Shown in pieces: positions 8,840 through 18,104 of a DNA stretch of 64,000 nucleotides. The DNA is taken from assembly GCA_018266055.1 (NCBI GenBank), contig JAFDYT010000002.1, positions 329,657 to 393,656 of the forward strand, written 5' to 3'. The position numbers and the translations under genes were made by a program. Below the pieces are notes generated by a model that saw only the letters and a list, made by a program, of their open reading frames with translations, had not been told where the DNA came from and searched no databases. The first letter of the stretch is position 1, and each line of letters begins with the position of its first letter. This DNA is from Bacteroidota bacterium (GTDB lineage Bacteria; Bacteroidota; Bacteroidia; Cytophagales; Cyclobacteriaceae).

Positions 8840-10384
8840 CTTGATTGGCTCAACCAAGATCACTTCTTCCCGCTCTACTACTACCATTCCGGCAGGATCA
8901 CCTTTGCGCTTACGCACAAATTTTTTGGGCGTAACAGCGACCGGACATAGCGAATCATTTTTCCGTTTGGAATTAAACGCGGCGAGCCCCGCAGCATATT
9001 CGATGACATCTTTCGGAAAATTTTTTCCCGATTGATGTTTGATGATCACGTGCGAGCCGGCCACATCCTTGGCATGAAGCCAAAGATCTTCCTTGTACGA
9101 ATGTTTCTGCGTAAGCTCGTCGTTGGCTTCAGCATTGCGACCAACCCAAATGCGAAAACCTTTGAATTCAAATTCGTGATACGGCAAATTTTCAAACTGG
9201 GGGCTGTCCTTTTTAGTTAAGCCGGCTTCTTCGGCTTGTGTACGAATCGCTTTTAAATCTTGCGTCGCCGTCACGGCTTCAATTCTTTTCCTCAACACCA
9301 CCATCTCCTTTTCCTTCTGCGCAATGCTCTCCTTCAACTTAGATATTTCAATCTGCTGGTTTTTGGCTTTACGGTAAAATACTTCCGCGTTTTTCTGAGG
9401 GCTCAGTTCCTTTTTAAGTTTGATGGTCACTGGGCTGTTGTCGTAAAAGCTGGTCAGTTCAATTTTCTCCTGGCCTTGTGCAATCGCATTCATGTTGGCC
9501 ATCACCAGATCAGCCCAAAGCTGATAGTGTGTATCATGAATGAGGTCGTTTAGTTTTTCGGTGTTCTTCTTCACATAACTTTCAGTGGCTTTGAGTTTAG
9601 CCTGAAGCTGATGCAAGGCTGTGTTTTTCTCCTGCGAAAGAAAAGCTTCACGCATTGATCGGTCGAAGAACGAAGTAATTGCGACAACCGGATCGGCGGG
9701 AAGCAACTCTGCGTTGTCAAACGGCAGCAAACTGAAAGTCAATCCACCATTTCGCTTTATTAAATAATAACTTGGTTGCTCAAGCAGGTGAATGGTTTCC
9801 TGAAACAAGCTCCACTTGCGTTCATCATCCGCCTGATCAAAATTTTTCCGTGAAAGAAAATCCCATACGGATTTACCAAGTGTGAAATAGGTCTTGCTCA
9901 GTAGTGAAATGTGAGCAAGAAAATTCTCTTTCGAGAAATCAATTACTTTATCGAGGCTTTCTAGTTGTGTATCGTAATCAGCCTTTAAAGAACTTCTGAA
10001 AATCTCTGTCACCGCGCCGCGTTCAATCAGCAGCACGTTGGCAAAATTGCCATGCATTTTGAAAAGCAAAGCGCAGCTGTCTTCCATCTCCATCAGAAAA
10101 CTCCGCTCGTTGGCAAACTGGCGAACGTGAATTATCTTTTTAAGAATGATTCTGTTAAAAAGATCGATACTGTTTTTGCGCGCGCGATGAAATTGTGGTG
10201 GAAATGAAAGGCTGCTCAGCGCCGGCGACAAACTCGCTTTGATGAAAAAAGAATCGCGCCCATTGTTACACTCAATCACCAGCTCATCTTTGTTCTGACT
10301 GAAACACGACACCACCGAATATCCGGCCAGCTTTGAATTTAGTTGAGCGCTCAGTTGACGTAGAAAGTAATAATTGTTGTGCAC
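8828..10384 (-). CDS. rqcH: NFACT family ribosome quality control protein RqcH
   Basis: A 518-residue member of the NEMF/Tae2/FbpA family, which binds stalled 50S-peptidyl-tRNA complexes and adds C-terminal alanine tails. The N-terminal NFACT-N domain covers about residues 1-200, a coiled-coil region 250-370 (KAKNQQIEISKLKESIAQKE), and the NFACT-R (DUF814) domain the C-terminus, with FRIWVGRNAEANDELT, DLWLHAKDVAGSHVII and PVAVTPKKFVRKRKGDPAGM. Three nt separate it from the MBL hydrolase upstream. With tmRNA at 24.8 kb the organism has both rescue routes. Confidence 0.93.
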   Translation of the reverse strand: MHNNYYFLRQLSAQLNSKLAGYSVVSCFSQNKDELVIECNNGRDSFFIKASLSPALSSLSFPPQFHRARKNSIDLFNRIILKKIIHVRQFANERSFLMEMEDSCALLFKMHGNFANVLLIERGAVTEIFRSSLKADYDTQLESLDKVIDFSKENFLAHISLLSKTYFTLGKSVWDFLSRKNFDQADDERKWSLFQETIHLLEQPSYYLIKRNGGLTFSLLPFDNAELLPADPVVAITSFFDRSMREAFLSQEKNTALHQLQAKLKATESYVKKNTEKLNDLIHDTHYQLWADLVMANMNAIAQGQEKIELTSFYDNSPVTIKLKKELSPQKNAEVFYRKAKNQQIEISKLKESIAQKEKEMVVLRKRIEAVTATQDLKAIRTQAEEAGLTKKDSPQFENLPYHEFEFKGFRIWVGRNAEANDELTQKHSYKEDLWLHAKDVAGSHVIIKHQSGKNFPKDVIEYAAGLAAFNSKRKNDSLCPVAVTPKKFVRKRKGDPAGMVVVEREEVILVEPIKVNR

Positions 10385-10386
10385 AA

Positions 10387-11148
10387 TTATAGCGTTATCG
10401 CAAGGCCGTCGTAAGCGAAAGATACCGACTCAGGAAGCTCTTTGCTCACCGCGTGGTGCAGTCCCATCTTGTGGCTCACGTGCGTGAAATAGGTTTGCTC
10501 CGCACCAATGATCTTCGCTTGTTCCAGCGCTTCGTGAAGGTTGAAATGCGACAAATGCTTTTCGCGTTGCAACGCATTCAGCACCAGAATTCTAGAGCCA
10601 CTGATTTTTTTGAGCGTGTCGTCAGAAATAAAATTGGCGTCAGTGATGTAGCTGAAGTCACCGATGCGAAAACCGAGTACGGGCATTCGCATGTGCATCA
10701 CCGGAAGTGGCGTGATTTTTATTCCGTTCACCTCAAACACATCCGAATCGATATCATGAAGTGTTAGTTCGGGTGTACCGGGATATTTTTTTTCTTCGAA
10801 GGCGTAATAGAATTCTTTCCTGACTTGCTCAAGTGTTTCGGGTTTCCCAAAAATAGGCATCCCTTTTTCCTGCAAAAAGTTAAAGGCGCGCACATCGTCA
10901 AGGCCGGCGATGTGATCTTTGTGCGAGTGAGTAAGGAGAATTCCATCGAGCCGCGATACGCGTTCGCGCAACATCTGCTGACGAAAATCGGGGCCGGTGT
11001 CAATCACCAGCGTAGTATGTTCTGTTTGAATTAGTACTGAAACCCTCAGCCGCTTATCGCGAAAGTCGAGCGACTGGCAGACCTCGCACCTGCACCCGAT
11101 CACGGGCACGCCCTGCGAAGTGCCGGTGCCAAGGAATGTAATTTTCAA
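10387..11148 (-). CDS. MBL-fold metallo-hydrolase (PhnP-like)
   Basis: A 253-residue metallo-beta-lactamase-fold phosphodiesterase-like protein. It has the N-terminal LGTGTSQGVPVIGCRC segment with two cysteines, as in PhnP-type enzymes, the metal motif LTHSHKDHIAGLDD, VIDTGPDF, SYITDANFI and a late THVSHKMG histidine pair. Substrate is not determinable; PhnP cleaves cyclic ribose phosphates, but no phn genes are nearby. Transcribed just upstream of rqcH. Confidence 0.9.
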   Translation of the reverse strand: MKITFLGTGTSQGVPVIGCRCEVCQSLDFRDKRLRVSVLIQTEHTTLVIDTGPDFRQQMLRERVSRLDGILLTHSHKDHIAGLDDVRAFNFLQEKGMPIFGKPETLEQVRKEFYYAFEEKKYPGTPELTLHDIDSDVFEVNGIKITPLPVMHMRMPVLGFRIGDFSYITDANFISDDTLKKISGSRILVLNALQREKHLSHFNLHEALEQAKIIGAEQTYFTHVSHKMGLHHAVSKELPESVSFAYDGLAITL

Positions 11149-11172
11149 AAATTTAAAATTTACTTCGGGTTG

Positions 11173-11445
11173 TTAGGCGCTTACTTCGGCTTTGGCGAGT
11201 TCGCTGTACAACTTCAGGTTCTTTTCGCTGAATTTTGTCGTCTCCAGCGGCACAATCCGGATGATGTCGAGCAGCGCATTGATTTTGCCCTCCATCGTAA
11301 AAAACTTATTCACAATCATGATTTTCTGCTCGCGCAGCAGACAATAACCCGCTTTAAAATTCCCTTTTTCGTACCGCAGAATATAATCCGACTCGGCGAT
11401 GAGGTCTTCCAGCTTGGCCAGAAACTGGTTAGTGTATTTTATCAT
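11173..11445 (-). CDS. Small conserved hypothetical protein upstream of miaA
   Basis: A 90-residue protein from the ATG at 11445 (MIKYTNQFLAKLEDLIAESD). The core LRYEKGNFKAGYCLLREQKI and IVNKFFTMEGKINALLDII is the conserved part of a Bacteroidetes family of unknown function. An in-frame ATG at 11526 would extend it by 27 basic residues, but this region lies over the likely miaA promoter. It reads toward the MBL hydrolase with a 24-nt gap and is divergent from miaA. Confidence 0.75.
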   Translation of the reverse strand: MIKYTNQFLAKLEDLIAESDYILRYEKGNFKAGYCLLREQKIMIVNKFFTMEGKINALLDIIRIVPLETTKFSEKNLKLYSELAKAEVSA

Positions 11446-11553
11446 TTGAGAAACAGTGGTTTGCCGCAATTTACGGATGAAATCAGAAGCTACAAAGCGC
11501 AAAATTTTGCAGGCCAGATTCATCAAATCGAGCCAAACCCGTGGCGAAGTACC

Positions 11554-11561
11554 TACCTTTG
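11554..11561 (+). promoter_or_regulatory. -7 element (TACCTTTG) for miaA
   Basis: TACCTTTG is followed by CCCA and the GTG start of miaA at 11566, the same layout as for the DUF255 gene. No convincing -33 TTTG is seen at the right spacing. Confidence 0.5.
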
Positions 11562-11565
11562 CCCA

Positions 11566-12450
11566 GTGAAAAGACTATTCGTTTTGGTAGGCCCAACCGC
11601 AGCCGGAAAAACTGCCGCCGCCATAGCGCTTGCTCAAAAATTAGGTGCCGAAATTATCTCTGCCGACTCGCGGCAGGTATTTAAAGAACTCACCATCGGC
11701 ACGGCCAAACCTTCTGCCGAAGAGTTATTGATGGTGCCGCATCATTTTATTGGGAACAAATCTATTCTCGACGACTACGATGCGGGGCAATACGGCACTG
11801 AAGCACTGGCGCTGATCAACGAATTATTTAAAAAATATTCTTCGCTGGTGATGGTCGGCGGGTCGGGCCTTTACATTAAAGCTGCACTGGAAGGATTTGA
11901 CGACATGCCCAATATACCCGATGGCATGCGCGAAGCGATCAACGAAGAGTACCAGCAAAAGGGGTTAACCTGGCTTCAGCATGAAGTAGCCAAAGCCGAC
12001 CCCAACTACTATGATGTGGTAGACCGGCAAAATCCGCATCGGCTTTTGCGCGCATTGGAATTGCTCCGCACGGCAGGGCAGCCCATTCAATCCTTACGGT
12101 TAAATAAAAAGAAAGAACTTTCATTCGAAGTGATAAAACTTGGCCTCGCTCCTGCCCGCGAAGAACTCTATCGCCGCATTGATACGCGCATGGACCACAT
12201 GATCGAAGCTGGTTTGTTTGACGAAGCGCGCCAATTTTATGCGCATAAAAACCTCAACGCACTACAAACCGTGGGCTACCGCGAAATCTTTGATTTCATC
12301 GACGGGCAATACGATTACCAGGAAGCGGTGCGGCTGTTGAAACGAAATTCGCGGCGCTATGCCAAGCGTCAGCTTACGTGGTTTCAAAAAGATTTGGCCA
12401 CGCAATGGTTTGAAAACGAAAGTCAGCTTATCGCCTGGGCAACTAAATAA
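11566..12450 (+). CDS. miaA: tRNA dimethylallyltransferase, GTG start
   Basis: A 294-residue enzyme that prenylates A37 of tRNAs reading UNN codons. It has the P-loop GPTAAGKTAAA, SADSRQVFKELTIGTAK, DDYDAGQYG, VMVGGSGLYIKAALEG, the RLLRALELL block and the C-terminal RYAKRQLTWFQKD. The frame continues upstream to 11170, but homology begins exactly at VKRLFVLVGPTAAGKT, so the GTG at 11566 is the start. Usual family length is about 300, which fits. Confidence 0.96.
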   Translation: MKRLFVLVGPTAAGKTAAAIALAQKLGAEIISADSRQVFKELTIGTAKPSAEELLMVPHHFIGNKSILDDYDAGQYGTEALALINELFKKYSSLVMVGGSGLYIKAALEGFDDMPNIPDGMREAINEEYQQKGLTWLQHEVAKADPNYYDVVDRQNPHRLLRALELLRTAGQPIQSLRLNKKKELSFEVIKLGLAPAREELYRRIDTRMDHMIEAGLFDEARQFYAHKNLNALQTVGYREIFDFIDGQYDYQEAVRLLKRNSRRYAKRQLTWFQKDLATQWFENESQLIAWATK

Positions 12451-12491
12451 TGTCTTTACGTGTTGTTCACGCGTATTTCATTTGAAACTTC

Positions 12492-12499
12492 TAAGTTTG
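12492..12499 (+). promoter_or_regulatory. -7 element (TAAGTTTG) for the DUF502 gene
   Basis: TAAGTTTG is followed by AAGT and the ATG at 12504, again a 4-nt gap. No clear -33 box at 19 nt. It suggests the gene has its own leaderless transcript independent of miaA. Confidence 0.45.
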
Positions 12500-12503
12500 A
12501 AGT

Positions 12504-13067
12504 ATGAAAAGTTTTCTACGACGCATCATCCGTTATTTTTTCAGCGGCACGATTTTCATCGTACCCTTGGTAGCCACCATTTATTTTATCTACACCTCAT
12601 TTCTCTGGCTCGACAGCCGGCTTAACCTTCCTTACCCAGGTCTCGGCTTTGCCATTATCCTTACGGGAATTACCATTTTCGGATATTTTTCTTCCATTTT
12701 CGCCTTTCGGCGAATGGGCGAATGGTTTGATCATCTAGTCAACAAAATTCCATTGGTGAAGTTGGTGTATTCTTCCATTAAAGATTTGCTCGCAGCGTTT
12801 GTAGGCGACAAGAAAAAATTTGATCAGCCAGTACTTGTCACCATCAACAAAGAAAATCAACTCTACCGGATTGGCTTCATCACACAACCCGATCTAACGG
12901 AATTGGATCTGAAGGAAATGGTCGTCGTGTATTTCCCTCAGTCGTACGCAGTAGCCGGTGATCATTTTGTTGTACCCAAAGAAAATGTGAAGCTGCTCAA
13001 AATCTCCGGGCCTGTGGCAATGAAGTTTATCGTATCGGGCGGAGTTTCCGGATTTGCAGAAGTTTGA
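12504..13067 (+). CDS. DUF502 inner-membrane protein
   Basis: A 187-residue protein with two transmembrane segments (about residues 12-34 and 46-68) and a C-terminal soluble domain. The conserved PLVKLVYSSIKDLL stretch and VVYFPQSYAVAGDHFVVPKENVKLL identify DUF502. Function is unknown in bacteria. Follows miaA by 53 bp. Confidence 0.9.
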   Translation: MKSFLRRIIRYFFSGTIFIVPLVATIYFIYTSFLWLDSRLNLPYPGLGFAIILTGITIFGYFSSIFAFRRMGEWFDHLVNKIPLVKLVYSSIKDLLAAFVGDKKKFDQPVLVTINKENQLYRIGFITQPDLTELDLKEMVVVYFPQSYAVAGDHFVVPKENVKLLKISGPVAMKFIVSGGVSGFAEV

Positions 13068-13166
13068 GAAAGTCATCCACAGCGGAACATTAGTTTCTCC
13101 CTTTCACGGAAGTGCATTATTTGCCTTTTCTTTTAATTGCAGCGCAACAAACCGTATCTTTCTGTC

Positions 13167-15953
13167 ATGGCCAGATTGATCACGGGATCATTATTTGTTT
13201 TTGTTTTTTTCTTCAGCCACAAGTCTTTCGGCACACACATCCGGGCTGGCGAAATCCGTGCTGACAGGTTAAGCTGCAGCCAACTTCGTTACCGGATTAC
13301 ACTTATTGTTTACACGAACACGGCGAGTCCTTCGCATCCCGGCGGGTCAATCGGCGGAGGCACGTTGTCGTGGGGTGAAGGTTCTTTTCAGTTACCGCAG
13401 ATCACAAACGTAACGGTGATTGACGCCAACCTTCACATCGGAAAAGTTACGTACACCAAAGACATTACCTTTTCGAAGGAAGGAACTTTCACTATCAGTT
13501 ATGAAGAGGCACATCGCAACACGTCAACACTCAACATTCCTAACTCGTCCGACAACATCGACTTCTACGTTGAAGATCAGCTTCATGTGAGTGCAACTTT
13601 CTGCGACTCCTCTCCTTCTTTTCTGGTGGCTCCCGTCGATGAAGGTTGCAAAGGCATGGCCTTTTATCACAACCCGGGCGCTACTGATGCAGATGGAGAT
13701 AGTCTTTCGTTCAGTCTAACCACACCAAAAGGAAACGGGGGCGCCGTCATCGGCGGCTATGTAGTGCCCAACGATGCCTCTTTTTATTTAGGATTAAACT
13801 ATCCTACAGCGAATATGGATAAGACCGGCCCACCGACGTTCGGCATTGATTCCAAAACCGGGCTGCTTACCTGGGATGCTCCTGGGTTTACCGGTGCATA
13901 TAACATCGCCATCAAAGTAACGCAGTGGAAAAAAAATCCTGCTGACAGTACTTGGATGGAATTTGGATACGTGATCCGCGATATGCAAATCGAAGTGCTT
14001 GATTGCAGTAATCATCCGCCAGGCCTTACCTCCGTGCAAGACATTTGCCTTACGGCCGGCGAGCTGGTGAATATTGATGTGAAAGGTACCGATCCTGACC
14101 ATGACAATGTATCGATGGAAGTTTTTTCTGATATCACTTCGTTTGCCGAATCGCCTGCCACTCTTCAATACGCCGGGCTTGTGCAAGCTACCTCACCAGA
14201 CACAGCGCACATCAGGTTGACGTGGCGACCCGATTGCCTGCGCGTGCGCGAACAGCCTTATCAGGTAGTAGTAAAAATCACAGATCATCCTACGAGTGGT
14301 GTAAGCCTTACCCGTTTCCGGTCATTTAATATCCGCGTGGTCGGGCCTGCACCGGTGATCAATGTAGTGAACGTGAACCCCGCCGTAAAAAAAGTTACGC
14401 TACACTGGAGTGCCTATGCCTGCCAAAATGCAATTGCCATTCAGGTATGGCGAAGAGTGGCGAAGAAAAATTATACACCGGCGTCATGCGAAACAGGTAT
14501 GCCTAAGGCGCTTCAATATCAGTTGCTTGCCGAATTGCCTTCGGCAACCACTTCATACGACGATCACGATCTGGCCATCGGCGCACAATACTGCTATCGC
14601 ATTGTAGCGCGCTTTGCCGACGTGTCGAGTAAAATATCATTGGATACATGCCTGATTCCCCAACCAGCCAAGGCTCCTGTGATTACGAATGTAACCGTGG
14701 ATAAAACCGATCCGCAGAACGGCCAGGTAAAAATTGCCTGGCGATCTCCATTTGACATCGACAAGACTCAATATCCGCCGCCCTATCGATATGAAGTTCA
14801 GCGAGCAAGTGGTCTCATGCAAGGATCATGGAGTGTGTTGACCAGTCAGGCCGTTGCCGACACAACCTTTGTTGATACGGCAATACCTACAGCAGATACC
14901 GCCTATCATTATCGAATTGTTCTGTACGTTCCTACCATCACTGTCTCGCCGGTTGACACCTCGTCGGCGGCCTCATCCATTCGTCTTACAGGTAAAGCTA
15001 CGGCGCGAAACATTCAATTGTCATGGGATACTAAAGTTCCGTGGTCTGTATTTCTGCAAAACTTTCCGTACCACTATATCTACCGCAGCGAGGCCGGCAC
15101 ATCCGGTGATTTTATTTTAATCGACAGTGTATTGGTCACAGATAACGGATTTGTCTTTACCGATAATGGTCAGTACAAAAATCAGCGGCTCAATGATCAT
15201 AAAAATTATTCCTACAAAATTGAAGTACCCGGAGGATACGGCAACCCGAAAATCAAAGAACCGCTGATCAATTTTTCACAAGTCGTCACGCTTCATATCC
15301 GCGACACCATTCCTCCATGTCCGCCGATTGTGAACGTGAGCAAACCAGATTGCGCAAACCTGCCTTGCACGTTGTCTTATTCTAATACCATCACCTGGCA
15401 AAACGACAAGTCAGCGGGCTGCCAGTATGATGTCGTTTACTTTGAAGTGTATGTGGCCGACAACCCGACTGGATCGTTCACCAAACTCATCGATCAGCAA
15501 GCCGATAGCACTTCAGTTCACTCGGGCATTACCGATTTATCGAAGTGCTATGAAGTTGTGGCCGTCGATTGGGTGGGAAACCGGAGCGAGCCAAGTAAGA
15601 TCGCGTGCGGAGAAAATTGTCCGGCGTTTAACATGCCCAACGTTTTCACGCCCGGGTCCTCCCCCGGCTTGAACGACACCTTTCACACTTTCGGACCAAC
15701 AGGAAACATCCTTACCAACGAATGCTCGCGGTTCATCAATTTCATGTCTATGAAAATTATTAACCGTTGGGGTAAAGAGATTTTTGCTTCGTCATCCAAT
15801 GATGTTTCAAGCGTGTCGTGGAATGGTAAAGACAAGGATGGAAATGAAATGCCGCCCGGCGTTTATTTTTTTGTTACAGACGTAGTCCTGAATTTCTCAT
15901 CAACCAAAACGCAAAACCAGCAAGTCAAGGGTTGGGTGGTGTTGATGAGGTAA
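13167..15953 (+). CDS. Large secreted protein with T9SS type B (gliding-motility) C-terminal sorting domain
   Basis: About 928 residues from the ATG at 13167; the frame extends to a TTG at 13137, but the ATG gives a normal signal peptide (RLITGSLFVFVFFFSHKSFG). The extracellular part has a conserved N-terminal beta domain, a NHPPGL-type cadherin-like linker, and fibronectin III/Ig-like segments about 400-780. The C-terminal 90 residues (NVFTPGSSPGLNDTFHTF, NRWGKEIF, WNGKDKDGNEMPPGVYFF) are the CHU_C/gliding-motility domain that directs export by the type IX system. Probably an adhesin or surface polymer-binding protein; the ligand is unknown. A TATCTTTC motif precedes the ATG by 4 nt. Confidence 0.92.
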   Translation: MARLITGSLFVFVFFFSHKSFGTHIRAGEIRADRLSCSQLRYRITLIVYTNTASPSHPGGSIGGGTLSWGEGSFQLPQITNVTVIDANLHIGKVTYTKDITFSKEGTFTISYEEAHRNTSTLNIPNSSDNIDFYVEDQLHVSATFCDSSPSFLVAPVDEGCKGMAFYHNPGATDADGDSLSFSLTTPKGNGGAVIGGYVVPNDASFYLGLNYPTANMDKTGPPTFGIDSKTGLLTWDAPGFTGAYNIAIKVTQWKKNPADSTWMEFGYVIRDMQIEVLDCSNHPPGLTSVQDICLTAGELVNIDVKGTDPDHDNVSMEVFSDITSFAESPATLQYAGLVQATSPDTAHIRLTWRPDCLRVREQPYQVVVKITDHPTSGVSLTRFRSFNIRVVGPAPVINVVNVNPAVKKVTLHWSAYACQNAIAIQVWRRVAKKNYTPASCETGMPKALQYQLLAELPSATTSYDDHDLAIGAQYCYRIVARFADVSSKISLDTCLIPQPAKAPVITNVTVDKTDPQNGQVKIAWRSPFDIDKTQYPPPYRYEVQRASGLMQGSWSVLTSQAVADTTFVDTAIPTADTAYHYRIVLYVPTITVSPVDTSSAASSIRLTGKATARNIQLSWDTKVPWSVFLQNFPYHYIYRSEAGTSGDFILIDSVLVTDNGFVFTDNGQYKNQRLNDHKNYSYKIEVPGGYGNPKIKEPLINFSQVVTLHIRDTIPPCPPIVNVSKPDCANLPCTLSYSNTITWQNDKSAGCQYDVVYFEVYVADNPTGSFTKLIDQQADSTSVHSGITDLSKCYEVVAVDWVGNRSEPSKIACGENCPAFNMPNVFTPGSSPGLNDTFHTFGPTGNILTNECSRFINFMSMKIINRWGKEIFASSSNDVSSVSWNGKDKDGNEMPPGVYFFVTDVVLNFSSTKTQNQQVKGWVVLMR

Positions 15954-15955
15954 CG

Positions 15956-16510
15956 CTACTTCTGTATTTCGAGTAAGTAATCTCTCGTCTCCATGAGGGC
16001 GAACCCTAAAAGATTTTCACCTCGCCACGTGTGCGGATTCTCAATTTGGTTTGAATCGGCGGCCAAGCCTATTCCCCAAATAGCGTCCACGGGACTTGCT
16101 TCAACAATTATCCTGTCGCCGGTTTGCCTCAGGTAATCGCCAAGTTGTTTGTTCTGTTGAAATTTATAAATGTTACCCTTCTTTACGATTTCGTATTTGT
16201 TAGCATTCCAAGTTGACTCTTCAAAATTTTTTATCCGCCTTCCAAGATCTTTCACTTCTGCTGGTTTTGTTGCCTTCACAATTCTTTCAAAAACTTCCAG
16301 ATCTTTAAAAAGCAACGCCTTGCAAGCCATCATCCAATGCTCGGCTGTTTTATATTCAATTCCATCCTTTTCAAAAGGGGCATTGAACCATTGGCTAAAC
16401 ACAAACTTGCCAACCTCCTCAATATTCTGTGTATGACCCCAGAAGAAAATGAATTTAAGCGAGTCGCCTTTATCAAATTTTTCTTTCACCCAATCCAACG
16501 AATACTTCAT
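15956..16510 (-). CDS. NADAR domain protein (YbiA/RibX-like)
   Basis: A 184-residue NADAR (DUF1768) protein. Family members cleave N-glycosidic bonds of ribosylated compounds: some break down riboflavin intermediates, others remove ADP-ribose from guanine in nucleic acids. Visible features are FFWGH, the conserved YKTAEHWMMACKALLF with the catalytic-region Glu, the NANKYEIVKKGN block, VDAIWGIGLAADS and TWRGENLLGFALM. It is the last gene of the NrtR-linked NAD locus, 4 nt after the NMNAT-like/methyltransferase gene. Given these neighbours an ADP-ribose-related substrate is more likely than a riboflavin one; this is inference. Confidence 0.92.
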   Translation of the reverse strand: MKYSLDWVKEKFDKGDSLKFIFFWGHTQNIEEVGKFVFSQWFNAPFEKDGIEYKTAEHWMMACKALLFKDLEVFERIVKATKPAEVKDLGRRIKNFEESTWNANKYEIVKKGNIYKFQQNKQLGDYLRQTGDRIIVEASPVDAIWGIGLAADSNQIENPHTWRGENLLGFALMETRDYLLEIQK

Positions 16511-16514
16511 TTTT

Positions 16515-18101
16515 TCAATTTTTTACAGCAAGCATAATCATGTTGGTGACAGGGAACTCCATTTTTTCAAACGAACTATTTATTTGTCTGTACAACTGAA
16601 CCTTTCCCTGAAAGCGGTTTTTCACAATCCATTCATTTGTATAGGCGTTTGATTTTTCGAGTATCGTAAACCCGACTCGTTCCAGATGAGATTTCCACTC
16701 GTCAAAATCAAAAAAACAAAAGGTTTCGTGCATCTCGCTTTCCCAGTTATCAACGTAATCCTTTCGGCTCATGAACTCACACGCATCTTTCAATCTCAAT
16801 TTGATGTATTCTGAATCGCCTGATTTAATTGTTTCGTATTCCAATTTGTAGCCCTCTTTTTTTCTGAAGTCAATGGCAAACCGAAGGAAACGACCATAGG
16901 TTGATAAGCCCCTTAAATAACCTGCCAACTCTTCTCTGGTACCAAATGTCTTTTCGTAGTCATTGTTGCGTCCGTCTGTTTTGTTTAGCTCCATTAAGAT
17001 TACCTCGTCCTTAGCTTTGGGTCCTACAACGTCACGATTAATCCAGATGCCGCCAGGAGCAAGTTCGTCATATCGATTTTTGATAAACGAAAGCAAATCT
17101 TCACGGCTGCCGTACGATTCAATTTCATGCGTTAGCGATGAGGTGTGAATTGTATTCATCGATCCACGGTCGAAAGCCAAGCCAGTGACAGCGTTGCGTT
17201 GAGAGAAGAATACAAATGGATTTTTAAACTCACCATTGTGTTTACGTTGCTGGCAGATATCAAAAAGTTGACGAGCTACTTCTATTCCATAAAAGTCAGA
17301 CTCGCGGTATCGCTCATCATCGCATGCCAATTTAATCCATGAGCCCACGGCACAGCCAATATCGCCGATACGACCCGGATGAATATAGGGAGACGTCTCA
17401 TTATATTTCAATACTGCAATCTCATCCATTTGTCGCACGTAGGTGTTGTAATCGCGTGTTGTAGTCAAGTCGCCATCTTGGCTTATCATGGCGTCGCGGA
17501 ATAGCCTTTGTACTTTATCGCCTGCCCGATATTTTTTCCAGACGTCGAAGGAAGACGAGTGAATATGCTTTTGAATCCACGTATCGTCTTGCCACGCTGA
17601 AGTAGAAGCGATTTTTTCAACTACATCCCAGGGAAGAGCTGTGCTATGTTCCCATGTCTTGCGGGTGGTGAGTTCAGCAGGTAGTATCCGAAAGCCTTCT
17701 TTCTCATACATTTCCAGCACAGGTGTTGAGCACACCACCAAAGTATTTTCAGGAGTGAGATCAAACATCCTTTCGCTTTCGTGCTTGATGCGCTTGATTG
17801 TGTAGCTTGAAAAGTTAGGCACATTGCCGACCTCATCAATTCCGTAAATAAAACAAGGTACAGGCAATTGCTTGCCAAATTCCTCTAACGCGATGGCGCG
17901 GATATAAAACGGCAGCGGGTTTCTGCGCGTGTTCGAATGATTGGCAGAAGTAACTGCAAATATTACTGCATCCACAGTTAATGCCTCTACCGAATTTCCT
18001 TGGATATCAGTTTGATCAGGGGAACCCTGAATGAGCCTTTGTAAATAATCAAATTGGAATTGTGTAAGCAGCTGATGCCGGCCGGGGAAAAGAATGTACA
18101 T
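16515..18101 (-). CDS. Fusion of an NMNAT-like nucleotidyltransferase domain and a class I SAM methyltransferase
   Basis: 528 residues. Residues 1-170 resemble an adenylyltransferase of the NadM type: a GRHQ motif at the start (FPGRHQLLTQFQFDYLQ) in the place of GRFQPxHxGH, then FAVTSANHSNTRRNPLPFY, which parallels the SAQxSHTxxNPF block that follows in NadM. The second half of HxGH is not conserved, so adenylyl transfer is doubtful. Residues about 240-420 are a Rossmann methyltransferase with motif I GDIGCAVGSWIKLA, acidic FYGIEVARQ and LAPGGIWINRDVVG. I do not know a characterised homologue. Three nt downstream of the ADP-ribosylglycohydrolase, so part of the NAD operon; a nicotinamide-nucleotide or ADP-ribose-linked substrate is inference. 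Confidence 0.75.
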   Translation of the reverse strand: MYILFPGRHQLLTQFQFDYLQRLIQGSPDQTDIQGNSVEALTVDAVIFAVTSANHSNTRRNPLPFYIRAIALEEFGKQLPVPCFIYGIDEVGNVPNFSSYTIKRIKHESERMFDLTPENTLVVCSTPVLEMYEKEGFRILPAELTTRKTWEHSTALPWDVVEKIASTSAWQDDTWIQKHIHSSSFDVWKKYRAGDKVQRLFRDAMISQDGDLTTTRDYNTYVRQMDEIAVLKYNETSPYIHPGRIGDIGCAVGSWIKLACDDERYRESDFYGIEVARQLFDICQQRKHNGEFKNPFVFFSQRNAVTGLAFDRGSMNTIHTSSLTHEIESYGSREDLLSFIKNRYDELAPGGIWINRDVVGPKAKDEVILMELNKTDGRNNDYEKTFGTREELAGYLRGLSTYGRFLRFAIDFRKKEGYKLEYETIKSGDSEYIKLRLKDACEFMSRKDYVDNWESEMHETFCFFDFDEWKSHLERVGFTILEKSNAYTNEWIVKNRFQGKVQLYRQINSSFEKMEFPVTNMIMLAVKN

Positions 18102-18104
18102 AAA

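Noticed and set aside
11170-11565. Long N-terminal extension of the MiaA frame
   Set aside because: Homology begins at the GTG at 11566, and the extension runs antisense through a conserved small gene.
15900-16000. Search for an att copy of the tmRNA 3' end at the far side of the NAD locus
   Set aside because: No match to the GGTTCGATTCCCTGC/CAGCTCCA end was found there, and no integrase gene is present.
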